A stretch of DNA of 64,000 bases from Actinomadura sp. K4S16 (GCF_008327685.1 NZ_BDDE01000017.1:124001-188000), one strand, 5' to 3'. Shown: positions 32,954-42,172, numbered from the stretch's first letter. The notes: generated by a model not told the origin, from the sequence alone. Translations and numbers: made by a program.

Positions 32954-34702
32954 TCAGCTTGTGCGGCGCCAGACGGCCCAGGCCCCCGTGTACGTCCAGC
33001 GGGCGGCCACGAACGTGAAGTTCGCGGGTGCGCCCGGCCAGCTCTTCGCGGGTGGCGTCCCGGGATCCCAGGGGACGACGGCCAGTGTCGCGTCCGGAGC
33101 CAGGGTCGAAGGATCGAAGCGGTCCAGGGGCCTCAGGTGCGTCCGCACCTGGAACGCCTGGGACACCCACACCCGCCACGGCACGCCCCCGTAGTCCAGC
33201 GCCACCACGTCGCGCGCGGTGAGCCCCGCCACGGCCAGGCTGGTGGCGGAGTCGAGCCTGCGCCCCCAGTACCGCGTCTCCCGGACGCTGACCGCCGTCA
33301 CGACCGCGATGTTCAGGACGACGACGAGAACGAGCGCCGCCGCGGCCATCCGGCGGTTCTTCAGCAGGACCAGCAGCGCCAGCCCGGGGAGCACCGCAAG
33401 CGTCGCCCATCCTGGTTTCAGGGCGTCCCAGCTCCACGTCACCACGCTCATCTCGGGGAAGTCGAACACTCCGAAGAAGTCGGTGTACAGGCGCTGACCC
33501 GCGTGCTGCATCACCATCACGGCGCACAGCAGCGTCACCATCACCGTGGCGACCGCGGCGCGCTGAACTTCCCTGCGGGGTCGGCGCAGCGCTAGAGCGG
33601 CACCCGCCAAGAACAGGACCGGTGCAAAGCAGGCCAGGTAGCGGCCGTAGGCGAAGTTCGCGACCGTCCCCTCGTCCGGCACGGCGGCCGAAGACGCAAG
33701 GGCGATCCCCGCCATCGCGGCCAGGACGGCCAAGGCCGACACCCGCAGCGCCCGACCCGCCCCGCGCCGTACCGCGACGAACCCGGCGGCCGCCAGGCCC
33801 GCTCCTGCCACTCCCCATGTGGACACGACGAGGTACCAGAGCTTCCCCGCCGTGAGGCCCAGCGTCCAGCCCCAGCCGTCCAGGCTCGTCAGCCGCTGGA
33901 CGAGGAAGCCGTCCAGGTCCATGGGGCCGCCGGGATAGATCTGCGACTGAAGCATCCTGTTCAGCAGAGCACCCGCGGCCACGCCCAGCGCCAGGACACC
34001 GGTCGCGGCGGCGACGTCGCGTCTGGGCGCCCAGCGGCGGACGAACACGGCCATCAGCAGCGCCGCGTGCACCACCACGATGACGTCGCCGCGGACATGC
34101 ACACTGGCGGTGTAGGCCGCCAGCGCGGCGGCCGCCGCCCCGTGCCCCATTCCGCCTCGGGACATCCAGGAATGGATGCACAGCATCCACCCGAGGACGA
34201 CCACGGGCAGGACCGCGTCCGTCAGGGCGAACTGCCCGTAGTAGAGAGCGGACGGCAGCAAACCGGTCGTCATGGCGACCGCGTACGCGGGCACGCGCGA
34301 CAACCCCAGGCGTCTCAGCGCCGCGTAAGCGAGCACGAAGAGAAACGCGCCGATCAGCGCGTTGATGACCAGCACGATCCGGTAGACGGTCGCCGGGTCG
34401 TCGCTCGCATGGAACGCCGGACTGATGAGCAGCGGGTACCCGCCCTCGTAGAGGGTGCGACCCGACAGATCTCCTCGGTCACCGCCGGACAGGAGACGGG
34501 CCGCCAGGAGATAACCGGTCTCGTCCGGAACGAGAACGGGCATCCGGTGGAACGGCAGGAACAGCAGCCGCACCACGAAATGCGTCAGCCAGCCGCCGGC
34601 GAGCAGCGCCGGCCACCAGAGCGTCCGGCGCCCGGTCCCGCCGACCGTCGGCGCCGGCCGCCACGCCCGCTCGGGCGGCCTCAAGACTTCGAGCGATCCC
34701 AT
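32954..34702 (-). CDS. GT-C-fold membrane glycosyltransferase-like protein
   Basis: A 582-residue protein with about eleven membrane helices. The first loop carries the Asp-Glu pair in LVPDETGYLLAARLL (60-61), typical of GT39/ArnT/mannosyltransferase-like GT-C enzymes using polyprenyl-phosphate sugars. Motif QFALTDAVLPVVVLGW in a later loop fits the same fold. The C-terminal 90 residues are outside the membrane region. There are no sugar-nucleotide genes nearby, so acceptor and donor are unknown. About 200 bases separate it from the collagen-like gene on the same strand; whether it glycosylates that product is a speculation. Confidence 0.78.
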   Translation of the reverse strand: MGSLEVLRPPERAWRPAPTVGGTGRRTLWWPALLAGGWLTHFVVRLLFLPFHRMPVLVPDETGYLLAARLLSGGDRGDLSGRTLYEGGYPLLISPAFHASDDPATVYRIVLVINALIGAFLFVLAYAALRRLGLSRVPAYAVAMTTGLLPSALYYGQFALTDAVLPVVVLGWMLCIHSWMSRGGMGHGAAAAALAAYTASVHVRGDVIVVVHAALLMAVFVRRWAPRRDVAAATGVLALGVAAGALLNRMLQSQIYPGGPMDLDGFLVQRLTSLDGWGWTLGLTAGKLWYLVVSTWGVAGAGLAAAGFVAVRRGAGRALRVSALAVLAAMAGIALASSAAVPDEGTVANFAYGRYLACFAPVLFLAGAALALRRPRREVQRAAVATVMVTLLCAVMVMQHAGQRLYTDFFGVFDFPEMSVVTWSWDALKPGWATLAVLPGLALLVLLKNRRMAAAALVLVVVLNIAVVTAVSVRETRYWGRRLDSATSLAVAGLTARDVVALDYGGVPWRVWVSQAFQVRTHLRPLDRFDPSTLAPDATLAVVPWDPGTPPAKSWPGAPANFTFVAARWTYTGAWAVWRRTS

Positions 34703-34915
34703 GGCGCCGCGCCGCCTCCGTCCACATCCGGCATTCCTTCATCGGAAACGGCGCCCGACCCTCATCGATCGGCCGTCACGCTGATCGGACCGGCCGGCGC
34801 CACCCATCATGATCACTCTTCGCTTGCGCGAGTTTCGGATTCCCCTGGGGCGACCACCGAAATCAAGGACGGACTTTGTCGCCCGATGACCAAATGGAAG
34901 CCATTTCGCACCACG

Positions 34916-35426
34916 TCAGATGTCGACCTGGGAGCCCATGGTGACCGTGCGGTTCTCGGGGAGGCGGAAGTATTCGGCGGGGTCAGCGGCGTTGCGGGCC
35001 AGGGAGGAAGAGCCTCTTGCACCACTGGCGCATGCCGGGCGCCCAGGTGAGCTGCGGGGTGATCCGGGACAGGAAGTAGGAGGCGTGGTCGGGGTCGAAG
35101 CGCAGCTCGGGGACGGGGAGCGCGGCGGCGCGGCGCAGCGCGGCGGGGAGGTCCTGCGGGAGGGCGATCGGGGTGACGGGACCGAAGAGGCCGCCGACCC
35201 GATGCGTCCCCCAGCGCTGCGCCATGAACAGCAGCGTCAGGACCGCTCCGTGGTCGATCGAGAAGACCGTCTGCAGGGCGTACAGCGGGCTGGTGCCGAT
35301 GTCGCCGTAGACCACGCCGAGAGCGCCCAGCATCAGCACGCCGCGCCCCCGCGCCCAGGACGTGAGGGCGCCGTTCCCGGACGCGGGCGGCCCCGGCGTG
35401 TCCTTCGCCGTCCGCGGGTCGGTCAT
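34916..35426 (-). pseudogene. Kup-family potassium transporter remnant
   Basis: The reading frame starts like a true Kup: MTDPRTAKD, then LGALGVVYGDIGTSPLYALQ. After IDHGAV it jumps to TLLFMAQRWGTHRVGGLFGPV, and after PVTP to LPQDLPAALRRAAALP, HASYFLSRIT and KRLFL. One base is then missing near 34998, and the family C-terminus continues in another frame as LARNAADPAEYFRLPENRTV, ending QVDI. About 450 of 620-650 residues are lost. Kup gives low-specificity K+ uptake; with this copy dead, the kdp system is the only visible K+ importer here. The 213 bases before the glycosyltransferase start (34703-34915) show nothing. Confidence 0.85.
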
Positions 35427-35541
35427 GACGCCATACCTACCCGGACGGCGGGTACGGGTGAGGTGAACCGGCGGCGGGGCGTTTCCCCTGGTCGCCGGGC
35501 TTGGAGATCCCGCCCGTGTCCCCGAGGAGGCCGGCCGTCCC

Positions 35542-36555
35542 ATGAACGATCTGACGTTCACCGTCCCGCTGTGGGTCTGGACCGCGGTCATGGCCGGCAT
35601 CGTCGCCATGCTCGCCGTCGACCTGCTCGCCCACCGCGACGGCCACGTGATCGGCTTCCGGGAGGCCGCGCTCTGGAGCGGGGGCTGGATCGCCGCCGGG
35701 CTGGGCTTCGGCGGCGTCCTCATGCTGTGGCAGGGCGGCGAGGTCGCCTCCACCTACTACGCCGGCTACCTGATCGAGAAGGCCCTCTCGATCGACAACG
35801 TGTTCGTCTTCGCGCTCGTCTTCTCGTTCTTCGCCGTCCCGGACGCCTACCAGCACAAGGTCCTGTTCTGGGGCGTGATCGGCGCGCTGGGGGCCCGGCT
35901 GGTGTTCATCTTCGTCGGCGCCGAACTGCTGCGGGTGTTCTTCTGGACCGCCTACGTCTTCGGCGCCTTCCTCATCTGGACCGGCTACAAGATGGCCGTC
36001 TCCAAGGACTCCGAAGTCCACCCCGACAGGAACCCGGTCGTCCGCGCCGTCAGGAGGATCGTCCCGACCGACCCCCGCTTCCACGGCGACCGGTTCGTCA
36101 CCCGCGTCGACGGACGGCGCGTCGCGACGCTGCTCCTGGTCGTCCTGGTCGCCGTCGAGGCCACCGACCTGATCTTCGCCGTGGACTCCGTCGCCGCCGT
36201 GCTGGCCATCACCACCAACACCTTCCTGGTGTGGACGGCGAACGCCTTCGCCGTCCTCGGCCTGCGGAGCCTCTACTTCTGCCTGTCCGGCCTCCTGCGC
36301 CGCTTCGCCTACCTGCACTACGGCCTGGCCGTCCTGCTCGTGTTCGCCGGCGTCAAGCTCATCCTGTCCGAGACGCCCGTCGGCAAGCTCCCCATCCCGC
36401 TCACCCTCTCGGTCATCGCCGTCACCATCGCCGTCTCCATCGGCTGGTCCCTCCTCGCCACCCGCGGTGGGACCGACGAAAGCCACGATGGACGGGCCCC
36501 AGGGTCGCCGGACGTCCCCGAGCCAGGAGCCCGTCCGCCCGGAGACGACCTGTGA
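35542..36555 (+). CDS. TerC/Alx-family membrane protein
   Basis: A 337-residue membrane protein with about nine helices. The conserved TerC motifs are IEKALSIDNVFVFALVF (about 79-95) and VEATDLIFAVDSVAAVLAIT (about 205-224), whose Asp residues sit in the membrane. TerC proteins export Mn2+ and protect exported metalloproteins; some act with TerB/TerD in tellurite resistance. The C-terminal 30 residues are hydrophilic and Pro-rich. ATG is 9 bases behind gaggagg. It is transcribed alone. TerB is 19 kb away. Confidence 0.92.
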   Translation: MNDLTFTVPLWVWTAVMAGIVAMLAVDLLAHRDGHVIGFREAALWSGGWIAAGLGFGGVLMLWQGGEVASTYYAGYLIEKALSIDNVFVFALVFSFFAVPDAYQHKVLFWGVIGALGARLVFIFVGAELLRVFFWTAYVFGAFLIWTGYKMAVSKDSEVHPDRNPVVRAVRRIVPTDPRFHGDRFVTRVDGRRVATLLLVVLVAVEATDLIFAVDSVAAVLAITTNTFLVWTANAFAVLGLRSLYFCLSGLLRRFAYLHYGLAVLLVFAGVKLILSETPVGKLPIPLTLSVIAVTIAVSIGWSLLATRGGTDESHDGRAPGSPDVPEPGARPPGDDL

Positions 36556-36607
36556 CCCTGCAAGTCGCCATCGCGTCGGCGCGGCCGAGGGCGTCAGGCA
36601 GTGCCGA

Positions 36608-37867
36608 TCAGGACAAGGCGACCGACAGGTTCCCCAGCGTGGTGCCGGTGTCCGAAGGGCGCGATGCCCTCCCGGCGGTCGAGCGGCGGGCGCGGGCCGC
36701 CGCCGGTGCAGCGCCGCCGGGTCCCGCTGAGGGGGCGCGGCGCAGCCGGTACGCCAGGACGGCGGCGGCAAGCAGCGGACCCCAGATCGGGAACGGGAAG
36801 ATCAGCAACGCCATGACCATGCCGACGCCCATGCCGTCGCTCTCCAGCCCGTGCACGACGAAGCCCGGCGCGGCCACGCACGCCGCCGCGGCGACCACGC
36901 CGCCCGGGATCACGGCCATCCCCGGCGGCACGGGACGTCCGCCCACGACCGGGACCCAGCGCGGGAACCGCTCGCCCCACCTGGCGATCAGCCCCAGGGT
37001 GAGCACCGTGCCGCCGACCGCGGCCACCCCCAGTCCCGCGCCCTGCATCCGGGTCGCCGGATTGTCCTCGCTGCCCATCAGTCCTATGGGCCACGGGGTC
37101 AGCCAGGTCAGCCGGACGAGGCCGTACGTCAGCGGGCACAGTCCCGCCGCGATCGTGGCGATCCGTCCCCATCGGCGGGCGCCCTCGGGGGTCGCCCAGG
37201 CCGGAAGACGACCGCCACCGCCCAGAAGCATCGAGCGGCGCAGCAGCCGGTAGGCCAGGAACGCCCAGCCGGCGGTGACGGCCGACATCCCGATGCCCCA
37301 GACCAGCCGCAGGTCGTAGTCGGCGAAGCTGTGCCCCACGTTGCGCGCGAACCGGGACACCGAGCCGACGGTGAGGAAGCCGGTCGCCACCCCGACGGCG
37401 GCCAGGGCCAGCAGCATCCCGGCGGCCAGGTACCCGATCCGCTGGCGGCGGACGCAGGCCACCAGGACGGTCGTCAGCACGATCAACGGGCTGGTGAGCG
37501 CGAGGGTGTAGGCGAGCCCCACCATCAGCGTGATGTCGGCCATCACCAGGCCGAAGAACAGGGTCTCGGCGAGGGCGATCGCGCCGGCGGCCCGCAGCGC
37601 TGCGACGCGGGCGCGCCCGCGGGCGGCGAACGCGGTGGCCGCGAGCCCGGCGGCCGAGGCCGCCAGCAGCATCGCGCCCGCCGCCCGGTGCTCGATCAGG
37701 TGGGTGACCGACACCGTGACCTTGTCGGCGGAGCCGAACGGGTAGCTCGACGGACGGGCGAACCACAGCGCACCCACCCCGGCTATGAGCAGCGTAAGCA
37801 TTCCCGACGCCGCGACCGGCCCTCGGGGCGGCCTCGCCTCGCAGGCGTCGTCCTTCTGCGTTTCCAT
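36608..37867 (-). CDS. Polytopic membrane protein of unknown function
   Basis: A 419-residue protein with about nine or ten membrane helices: GMLTLLIAGVGALWFARPSSY near the start, ALTSPLIVLTTVLVACVRR, and GVGMVMALLIFPFPIWGPLLA near the end. A repeated pattern of Thr/Tyr-Gly-Leu-Val (PLTYGLVRLTWLTPWPIG) is found in actinobacterial hypothetical membrane proteins. ATG follows agggaggctag-type sequence. It is convergent with terC. No catalytic motif recognised. Confidence 0.75.
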   Translation of the reverse strand: METQKDDACEARPPRGPVAASGMLTLLIAGVGALWFARPSSYPFGSADKVTVSVTHLIEHRAAGAMLLAASAAGLAATAFAARGRARVAALRAAGAIALAETLFFGLVMADITLMVGLAYTLALTSPLIVLTTVLVACVRRQRIGYLAAGMLLALAAVGVATGFLTVGSVSRFARNVGHSFADYDLRLVWGIGMSAVTAGWAFLAYRLLRRSMLLGGGGRLPAWATPEGARRWGRIATIAAGLCPLTYGLVRLTWLTPWPIGLMGSEDNPATRMQGAGLGVAAVGGTVLTLGLIARWGERFPRWVPVVGGRPVPPGMAVIPGGVVAAAACVAAPGFVVHGLESDGMGVGMVMALLIFPFPIWGPLLAAAVLAYRLRRAPSAGPGGAAPAAARARRSTAGRASRPSDTGTTLGNLSVALS

Positions 37868-38027
37868 GGCAGGGAGGCTAGAAAGAGCTGGCCGGAGCCC
37901 GGTTCCCCCTGCCGGGGGAGCCGCCTCCCTCCGGCGAGCGAACCGACCGCCCGGACGGTCGCGAAGTGCTCCACCGCGCGTGTCCGAGCCGAGTGCCACA
38001 ATGCGGACGGCATTTACAGGAGGTGGG

Positions 38028-38996
38028 ATGGCCGTCCTCATCCACGCCAGTGAGGTGCCTGCCGCGGAGCGGGCGCAGACCTGGCTCGACGTGGTCTGCG
38101 ACACCCTGGGCCCGCTGGATGTGCGGATGGATCGGGACGTCCCTCTGGAAGGACGGATCGAGGCCGCGCAGCTCGGCCCGCTCGGCGTCGGCAGGATCCA
38201 GACCTCGACACCGCACAGCGTCCACCGCACGCCAGGGTTGATCAAACGCGGCGGGCCGGCGCTGTACCGGGTGCTGCTGGCGGCTTCGGGAACGGTGCTG
38301 CTCCGCCAGGACGACCGGACGGCGCGGCTGCGCGGCGGCGACCTGGCGGTGTACGACTTCACCCGTCCGTACGAGCTGGTCTACGACTCGGCCGTCCAGT
38401 TGGCGGTCTTCAGCCTCCCCAGGGAAGCGCTTGCCGTACCCGCCGGCACGCTGCACCGGCTCACCGGCGTCCCGATCCCGGGGGACGGCGGTACGGCGGC
38501 CCTCGCCGGGCCGCTGCTGCGCAGGGTCGCCGAAGACGTGGACACCTACCGGCCGGCCAGCGCCGCCCGGCTGGCCACGGTGGTGACGGACCTGCTCACG
38601 ACGACGGTCGCCGAGCACGCGTCGCAGGCCGACGCGCTGGAGCCGGAGACCCGCGAACGGGTGCTGCTGCACCGCGTCCACGCGTTCGTCGAACAACGCC
38701 TCGGCGACCCCGACCTCAGCCCGGCCGTGGTGGCGGCGGCCCACCACGTGTCGCTGCGCTACCTGCACCGGCTGTTCGAGTCGCAGGACACCACGGTCGC
38801 GGGGTGGATCCGGCACCGGCGGCTGGAACGCTGCCGCCGGGACCTGGCCGACCCGGGCTGCTCCGACCAGTCGGTCAGCACCATCGCCGCGCGGTGGGGG
38901 CTGCCCGATCCGGCCCACTTCAGCCGGCTCTTCCGCCGGGCGTACGGGAGGCCGCCGGCCGAGTACCGCAGGGCGTGCCCGGCGCCGGGCGGCTGA
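38028..38996 (+). CDS. AraC-family regulator with AraC_binding_2-type sensor domain (second copy)
   Basis: A 322-residue regulator related in layout to the one at 11579. The sensor half includes VPAAERAQTWLDVVCDTLGPLD and GGDLAVYDFTRPYELVYD, matching the DxTRPY element of that protein. HTH motifs are VAAAHHVSLRYLHRLFESQDT and VSTIAARWGLPDPAHFSRLFRRAYG. Start ATG was chosen for the perfect AGGAGG (38018-38023) four bases upstream; another ATG is nine codons earlier. The VOC and hydrolase genes behind it have a CAAG repeat in their promoter and are its probable targets. Confidence 0.9.
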   Translation: MAVLIHASEVPAAERAQTWLDVVCDTLGPLDVRMDRDVPLEGRIEAAQLGPLGVGRIQTSTPHSVHRTPGLIKRGGPALYRVLLAASGTVLLRQDDRTARLRGGDLAVYDFTRPYELVYDSAVQLAVFSLPREALAVPAGTLHRLTGVPIPGDGGTAALAGPLLRRVAEDVDTYRPASAARLATVVTDLLTTTVAEHASQADALEPETRERVLLHRVHAFVEQRLGDPDLSPAVVAAAHHVSLRYLHRLFESQDTTVAGWIRHRRLERCRRDLADPGCSDQSVSTIAARWGLPDPAHFSRLFRRAYGRPPAEYRRACPAPGG

Positions 38997-39012
38997 GTCC
39001 CGCACGGATCGT

Positions 39013-39041
39013 CAAGTCCCCGGCTCTCAGGTACAAGCCCC
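39013..39041 (+). promoter_or_regulatory. AraC-type direct repeat before the VOC gene
   Basis: CAAGTCCC (39013-39020) and CAAGCCCC (39034-39041) are 21 bases apart, two helical turns. The words match the GACAAGCC/GACAAGTC repeat in front of the other AraC_binding_2-type regulator in this window. They lie between the AraC stop and the VOC start, about 70-100 bases before the latter. Confidence 0.5.
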
Positions 39042-39112
39042 GCCGCAGCGCGGTCCGCAGAATCGTGGACATGGCAGGCCGCGAGGCCACGACCTCCGAG
39101 AAGGGAACGGAA

Positions 39113-39505
39113 ATGTCCCACACCCTGTTCGTCAACATGCCCGTCAAGGACCTCGACCGGTCCAAGAAGTTCTTCACCGAGCTCGGCTTCGACTTCTTCG
39201 GCATGACCGACGACATCGCCTCCGTGGTCATCAGCGAGCGCACCCAGGTCATGCTGCTGGCGGAGCCGACGTTCGCCGGTTACAGCCGCAACCCGGTCGC
39301 CGACCCGGCCGAGACCACCGAGGTGATCCTGGTGCTCGGCCTCGACAGCCCCGCGGAGGTGGACGAGCTGTTCGACAAGGCGGTGGCAGCCGGCGCGACG
39401 CCCGTCGGCGAGCCGCTGACCGAGGGCCCCCGCTACCAGCGCGGCTTCGCCGACCCCGACGGCCACCAGTGGTCGGCGCTGTGCCTGATCAACCCGGCCG
39501 GCTGA
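39113..39505 (+). CDS. VOC-family (glyoxalase/bleomycin resistance-like) protein
   Basis: A 130-residue VOC protein with two beta-alpha-beta-beta-beta modules: MSHTLFVNMPVKDLDRSKKF FTELGF at the start and the conserved RGFADPDGHQWSALCL at the end. The second module looks like the phnB/YaeR-type group of unknown substrate. Ribosome site aaggga seven bases before the ATG; an in-frame ATG fourteen codons upstream lies in the probable promoter. An alpha/beta hydrolase starts one base after its stop, so both are one unit behind the AraC regulator. Confidence 0.9.
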   Translation: MSHTLFVNMPVKDLDRSKKFFTELGFDFFGMTDDIASVVISERTQVMLLAEPTFAGYSRNPVADPAETTEVILVLGLDSPAEVDELFDKAVAAGATPVGEPLTEGPRYQRGFADPDGHQWSALCLINPAG

Positions 39506-39506
39506 G

Positions 39507-40328
39507 ATGGCGGCGATTCCGGCTCCGATCGCCACGGACACCGCGACCTCGGCCGACGGCACGTCGATCGTCTTCGACCGCACCGGCACGGGACCCGCGC
39601 TCGTCCTGGTGCACGGCGCCTTCACCGACCGGTCGCATCCGCTGCTCCACGAGGTGGCGCGGACGCAGGCCCCGTGGTTCACGGTGTTCGACTACGACCG
39701 CCGCGGCCGCGGCGCCAGCGGGGACACCCGGCCCTACGCCGTCCAGCGGGAGATCGAGGACCTGGCCGCGGTCATCGAGGCGGCGGGCGGCACGGCGATG
39801 GTGTTCGGCGGCTCCTCCGGCGCCGCGCTGGCGCTGCGGGCCGCCGCCCGCCTCCCGGCCGTCACCCGCCTCGCGCTGTGGGAACCGCCGTACCACGTCG
39901 GCCCCGGCGCCCCCGAACTGCCGCACGACTTCGCCTCGCGCCTCACCGCTCTGGTGGAGGGGGGAGCGCGAGGCGAGGCGGTGGAGCTGTTCATGGTCCG
40001 GGCCGCCGAGGTCCCCGCCGACGTGGTCGGTGCGATGCGCGCCGATCCGTCGTGGCGGCAGATGGAGGCGCTCGCCCACACCCTGGCGTACGAGGCGGAG
40101 GTCATGGGCCCCGGCAACCCCCTGCCCGTCGACACGGCCACGTCGATCGGGCGACCGGTCCTCGTCCTCAACGGCCAGGACAGCCCCGCCTGGATGCGCG
40201 ACGCCGGCGCCGCTCTCGCTCAGGCCGTCCCAGGGGCCGTCCACCGGACGCTGAGCGGCCAGACCCACGCCGTCGCCCCTGACGCGCTGGCCCCCGAACT
40301 GCTCGAGTTCTTCGCCCGGCACGCCTGA
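39507..40328 (+). CDS. Alpha/beta-fold hydrolase
   Basis: A 273-residue hydrolase. Oxyanion motif LVHGAFTDRSHPLL, nucleophile elbow VFGGSSGAALAL (Ser), acid in VLNGQDSPAWM and His in LSGQTHAVAPDAL form a complete triad, as in haloperoxidase/esterase-like enzymes. YDRRGRGASGDTRPY is the usual second-strand region. It follows the VOC gene with no gap, and the two are probably controlled by the AraC protein upstream. Substrate unknown. Confidence 0.9.
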   Translation: MAAIPAPIATDTATSADGTSIVFDRTGTGPALVLVHGAFTDRSHPLLHEVARTQAPWFTVFDYDRRGRGASGDTRPYAVQREIEDLAAVIEAAGGTAMVFGGSSGAALALRAAARLPAVTRLALWEPPYHVGPGAPELPHDFASRLTALVEGGARGEAVELFMVRAAEVPADVVGAMRADPSWRQMEALAHTLAYEAEVMGPGNPLPVDTATSIGRPVLVLNGQDSPAWMRDAGAALAQAVPGAVHRTLSGQTHAVAPDALAPELLEFFARHA

Positions 40329-40354
40329 CGCCCGCCGGCCGTCCGCCCGCACCC

Positions 40355-40385
40355 TTGACACATAGCGACCGATTGGTTTCTATGT
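40355..40385 (+). promoter_or_regulatory. Promoter with overlapping TetR-type operator, amidohydrolase-tetR operon
   Basis: TTGACA (40355-40360), 17 bases, TTCTAT (40378-40383) is a strong promoter. Exactly over it lies a 26-base dyad ACATAG-N2-ACC-N4-GGT-N2-CTATGT (40360-40385), fully symmetric in the named bases. The transcript should begin about at 40390-40391, where ATGGGC starts the protein, so it is probably leaderless. The TetR encoded by the second gene of the operon is the likely binder. Confidence 0.72.
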
Positions 40386-40390
40386 CGGCC

Positions 40391-42172
40391 ATGGGCTTCG
40401 ACGTCATCATCCGCGGCGGCCGCTGGTTCGACGGGACGGGCGCGCCCTCCGCGATCCGCACCCTCGGCATCAAGGACGGCAAGGTCGCCGCCGTCTCCGC
40501 CGCCGACCTCCCCGCGGAGGGCGCGCGGGTCGTCGACGCGTCCGGCAAGTGGGTCATGCCGGGCTTCATCGACATCCACACCCACTACGACGTCGAGGCC
40601 CTCGCCGCGCCTGGACTGGGCGAGTCGGTGCGCCACGGGGTCACCACGGTCGTGTTCGGGTCGTGCTCGCTGGGCACCGTCCACGTCGAGCCCCTGGACG
40701 CGGCCGACCTGTTCAGCAGGGTCGAGGCCGTGCCGCGCGAGCACGTCCTGTCCATCCTGGGACGGCACCGCGACACCTGGGGCTCGGCCGCCGAGTACAT
40801 CGCGGCGCTCGAAGACCGGCCGCTGGGCCCGAACGTCACCGCGTTCCTCGGCCACTCCGACCTGCGCGCGGCGGTGATGGGGCTGGGCCGCTCCACCGAC
40901 GCGAAGGCCGCCCCGACCGGCGCCGAGCTGCGCAGGATGGAGCTGCTGCTGGTCGACGCCCTGCGCGCCGGGATGATCGGCATGTCGGAGATGCGCAACC
41001 CCTGGGACAAGCTGGACGGCGACCGCTACCGCTCGCGCACCCTTCCCTCCACCTTCGGCACCCGCGCCGAGCGCCGCCGCCTCTACCGCATCCTGCGCAG
41101 CTCCGGGCGGGTCCTGCAGTCCATCCCGAACCTCAACCTGCCCGTCTCCCTGATCCCCGCGCTGCTGGCCTCCATCGGACGGGGCGGCACCAAGCCGCTG
41201 AAGACCAGCTACCTGACCGCCGCCGACGTCAAGGCCAACCCGTTCCTCATGCACATCATGGGGCCGCTGGCCCGCGCGGTGAACCGGCTGGGCGGCGACT
41301 TCCGCTGGCAGCACCTGCCCGTCCCGTTCCAGGTGTTCGCCGACGGCATCGACCTGGTGGTGTTCGAGGAGTTCGGCGCCGGCGCCGCCGCGCTGCACCT
41401 GAAGGACGAGGTCGAGCGCAACGCCCTGCTGCAGGACGAGGCCTACCGGCGGCGCTTCCGGCGGGAGTACGAGAACCGGTGGACGCCGCGCGTGTGGCAC
41501 CGCGACCTGTACGACGCGCACATCGTCGACTGCCCCGACGCGTCCGCCGTCGGCAGGACGTTCGGGCAGGTCGGCGACGAGCGCGGCGTGCACCCGGTCG
41601 ACGCCTTCCTGGACCTGGTGGTCGAGCACGGCCCGAAGGTCCGCTGGCACACCACCATCTCCAACCACCGGCCCCAGGCCCTGAACCACCTCAGCTCGCT
41701 GCCCGAGGTGCAGATGGGGTTCTCCGACGCCGGGGCCCACCTGCGCAACATGGCGTTCTACAACTTCCCGCTGCGGCTGCTGCGCCGCGCCCACCACGAG
41801 GGCTTCATGACGATCGAGCGGGCCGTCCACCGGCTCACCGGCGAGCTGGGCTCCTGGTACGGGCTGGACGCCGGGTTCCTGCGCGAGGGGGATCGCGCCG
41901 ACCTCGTCATCGTCGACCCCGACCACCTGGGTCCGGAGCTCGACCAGGCGCAGGAGGCCCCGGTCGAGGCGTTCGGCGGGCTGCGGCGCATGGTCAACCG
42001 CAACGACGCCACCGTCGTGGCGACGTTCGTCGCGGGCACCCGGATCTTCGGCGCGGGCGAGTACGCCCCCGAGCTCGGCCGCCGCCGCACCGGCCGCTTC
42101 CTGCGGGCCGGCGAACCGCGCGGCACCGTCGACCCCCGGACCCTCCCGGGCCCGGCTGCTATCGTCGGCTGA
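40391..42172 (+). CDS. N-acyl-D-amino-acid deacylase-type amidohydrolase
   Basis: A 593-residue metal-dependent hydrolase. N-terminal FDVIIRGGRWFDGTGAPS and VMPGFIDIHTHYDVEA (metal His63/His65), then RHGVTTVVFGSCSLG, and the C-terminal MGFSDAGAHLRNMAFYN with the catalytic Asp and RLTGELGSWYGLDAGFLREGDRADLVIVDP follow the D-aminoacylase/dihydroorotase-like pattern. Actinobacterial homologues are annotated as N-acyl-D-amino-acid deacylases or amidohydrolases without biochemical proof. The ATG coincides with the predicted transcript start; a Met three codons upstream lies inside the operator. A tetR gene follows at once. Confidence 0.87.
   Translation: MGFDVIIRGGRWFDGTGAPSAIRTLGIKDGKVAAVSAADLPAEGARVVDASGKWVMPGFIDIHTHYDVEALAAPGLGESVRHGVTTVVFGSCSLGTVHVEPLDAADLFSRVEAVPREHVLSILGRHRDTWGSAAEYIAALEDRPLGPNVTAFLGHSDLRAAVMGLGRSTDAKAAPTGAELRRMELLLVDALRAGMIGMSEMRNPWDKLDGDRYRSRTLPSTFGTRAERRRLYRILRSSGRVLQSIPNLNLPVSLIPALLASIGRGGTKPLKTSYLTAADVKANPFLMHIMGPLARAVNRLGGDFRWQHLPVPFQVFADGIDLVVFEEFGAGAAALHLKDEVERNALLQDEAYRRRFRREYENRWTPRVWHRDLYDAHIVDCPDASAVGRTFGQVGDERGVHPVDAFLDLVVEHGPKVRWHTTISNHRPQALNHLSSLPEVQMGFSDAGAHLRNMAFYNFPLRLLRRAHHEGFMTIERAVHRLTGELGSWYGLDAGFLREGDRADLVIVDPDHLGPELDQAQEAPVEAFGGLRRMVNRNDATVVATFVAGTRIFGAGEYAPELGRRRTGRFLRAGEPRGTVDPRTLPGPAAIVG

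Noticed and set aside
35427..35541. Possible yybP-ykoY manganese riboswitch before terC
   Set aside because: GC-rich hairpins can be drawn, but I could not find the conserved core of that riboswitch.
40355..40390. TTG or upstream ATG as start of the amidohydrolase
   Set aside because: They fall within the promoter/operator; the ATG at 40391 fits the predicted transcript start and the family N-terminus.
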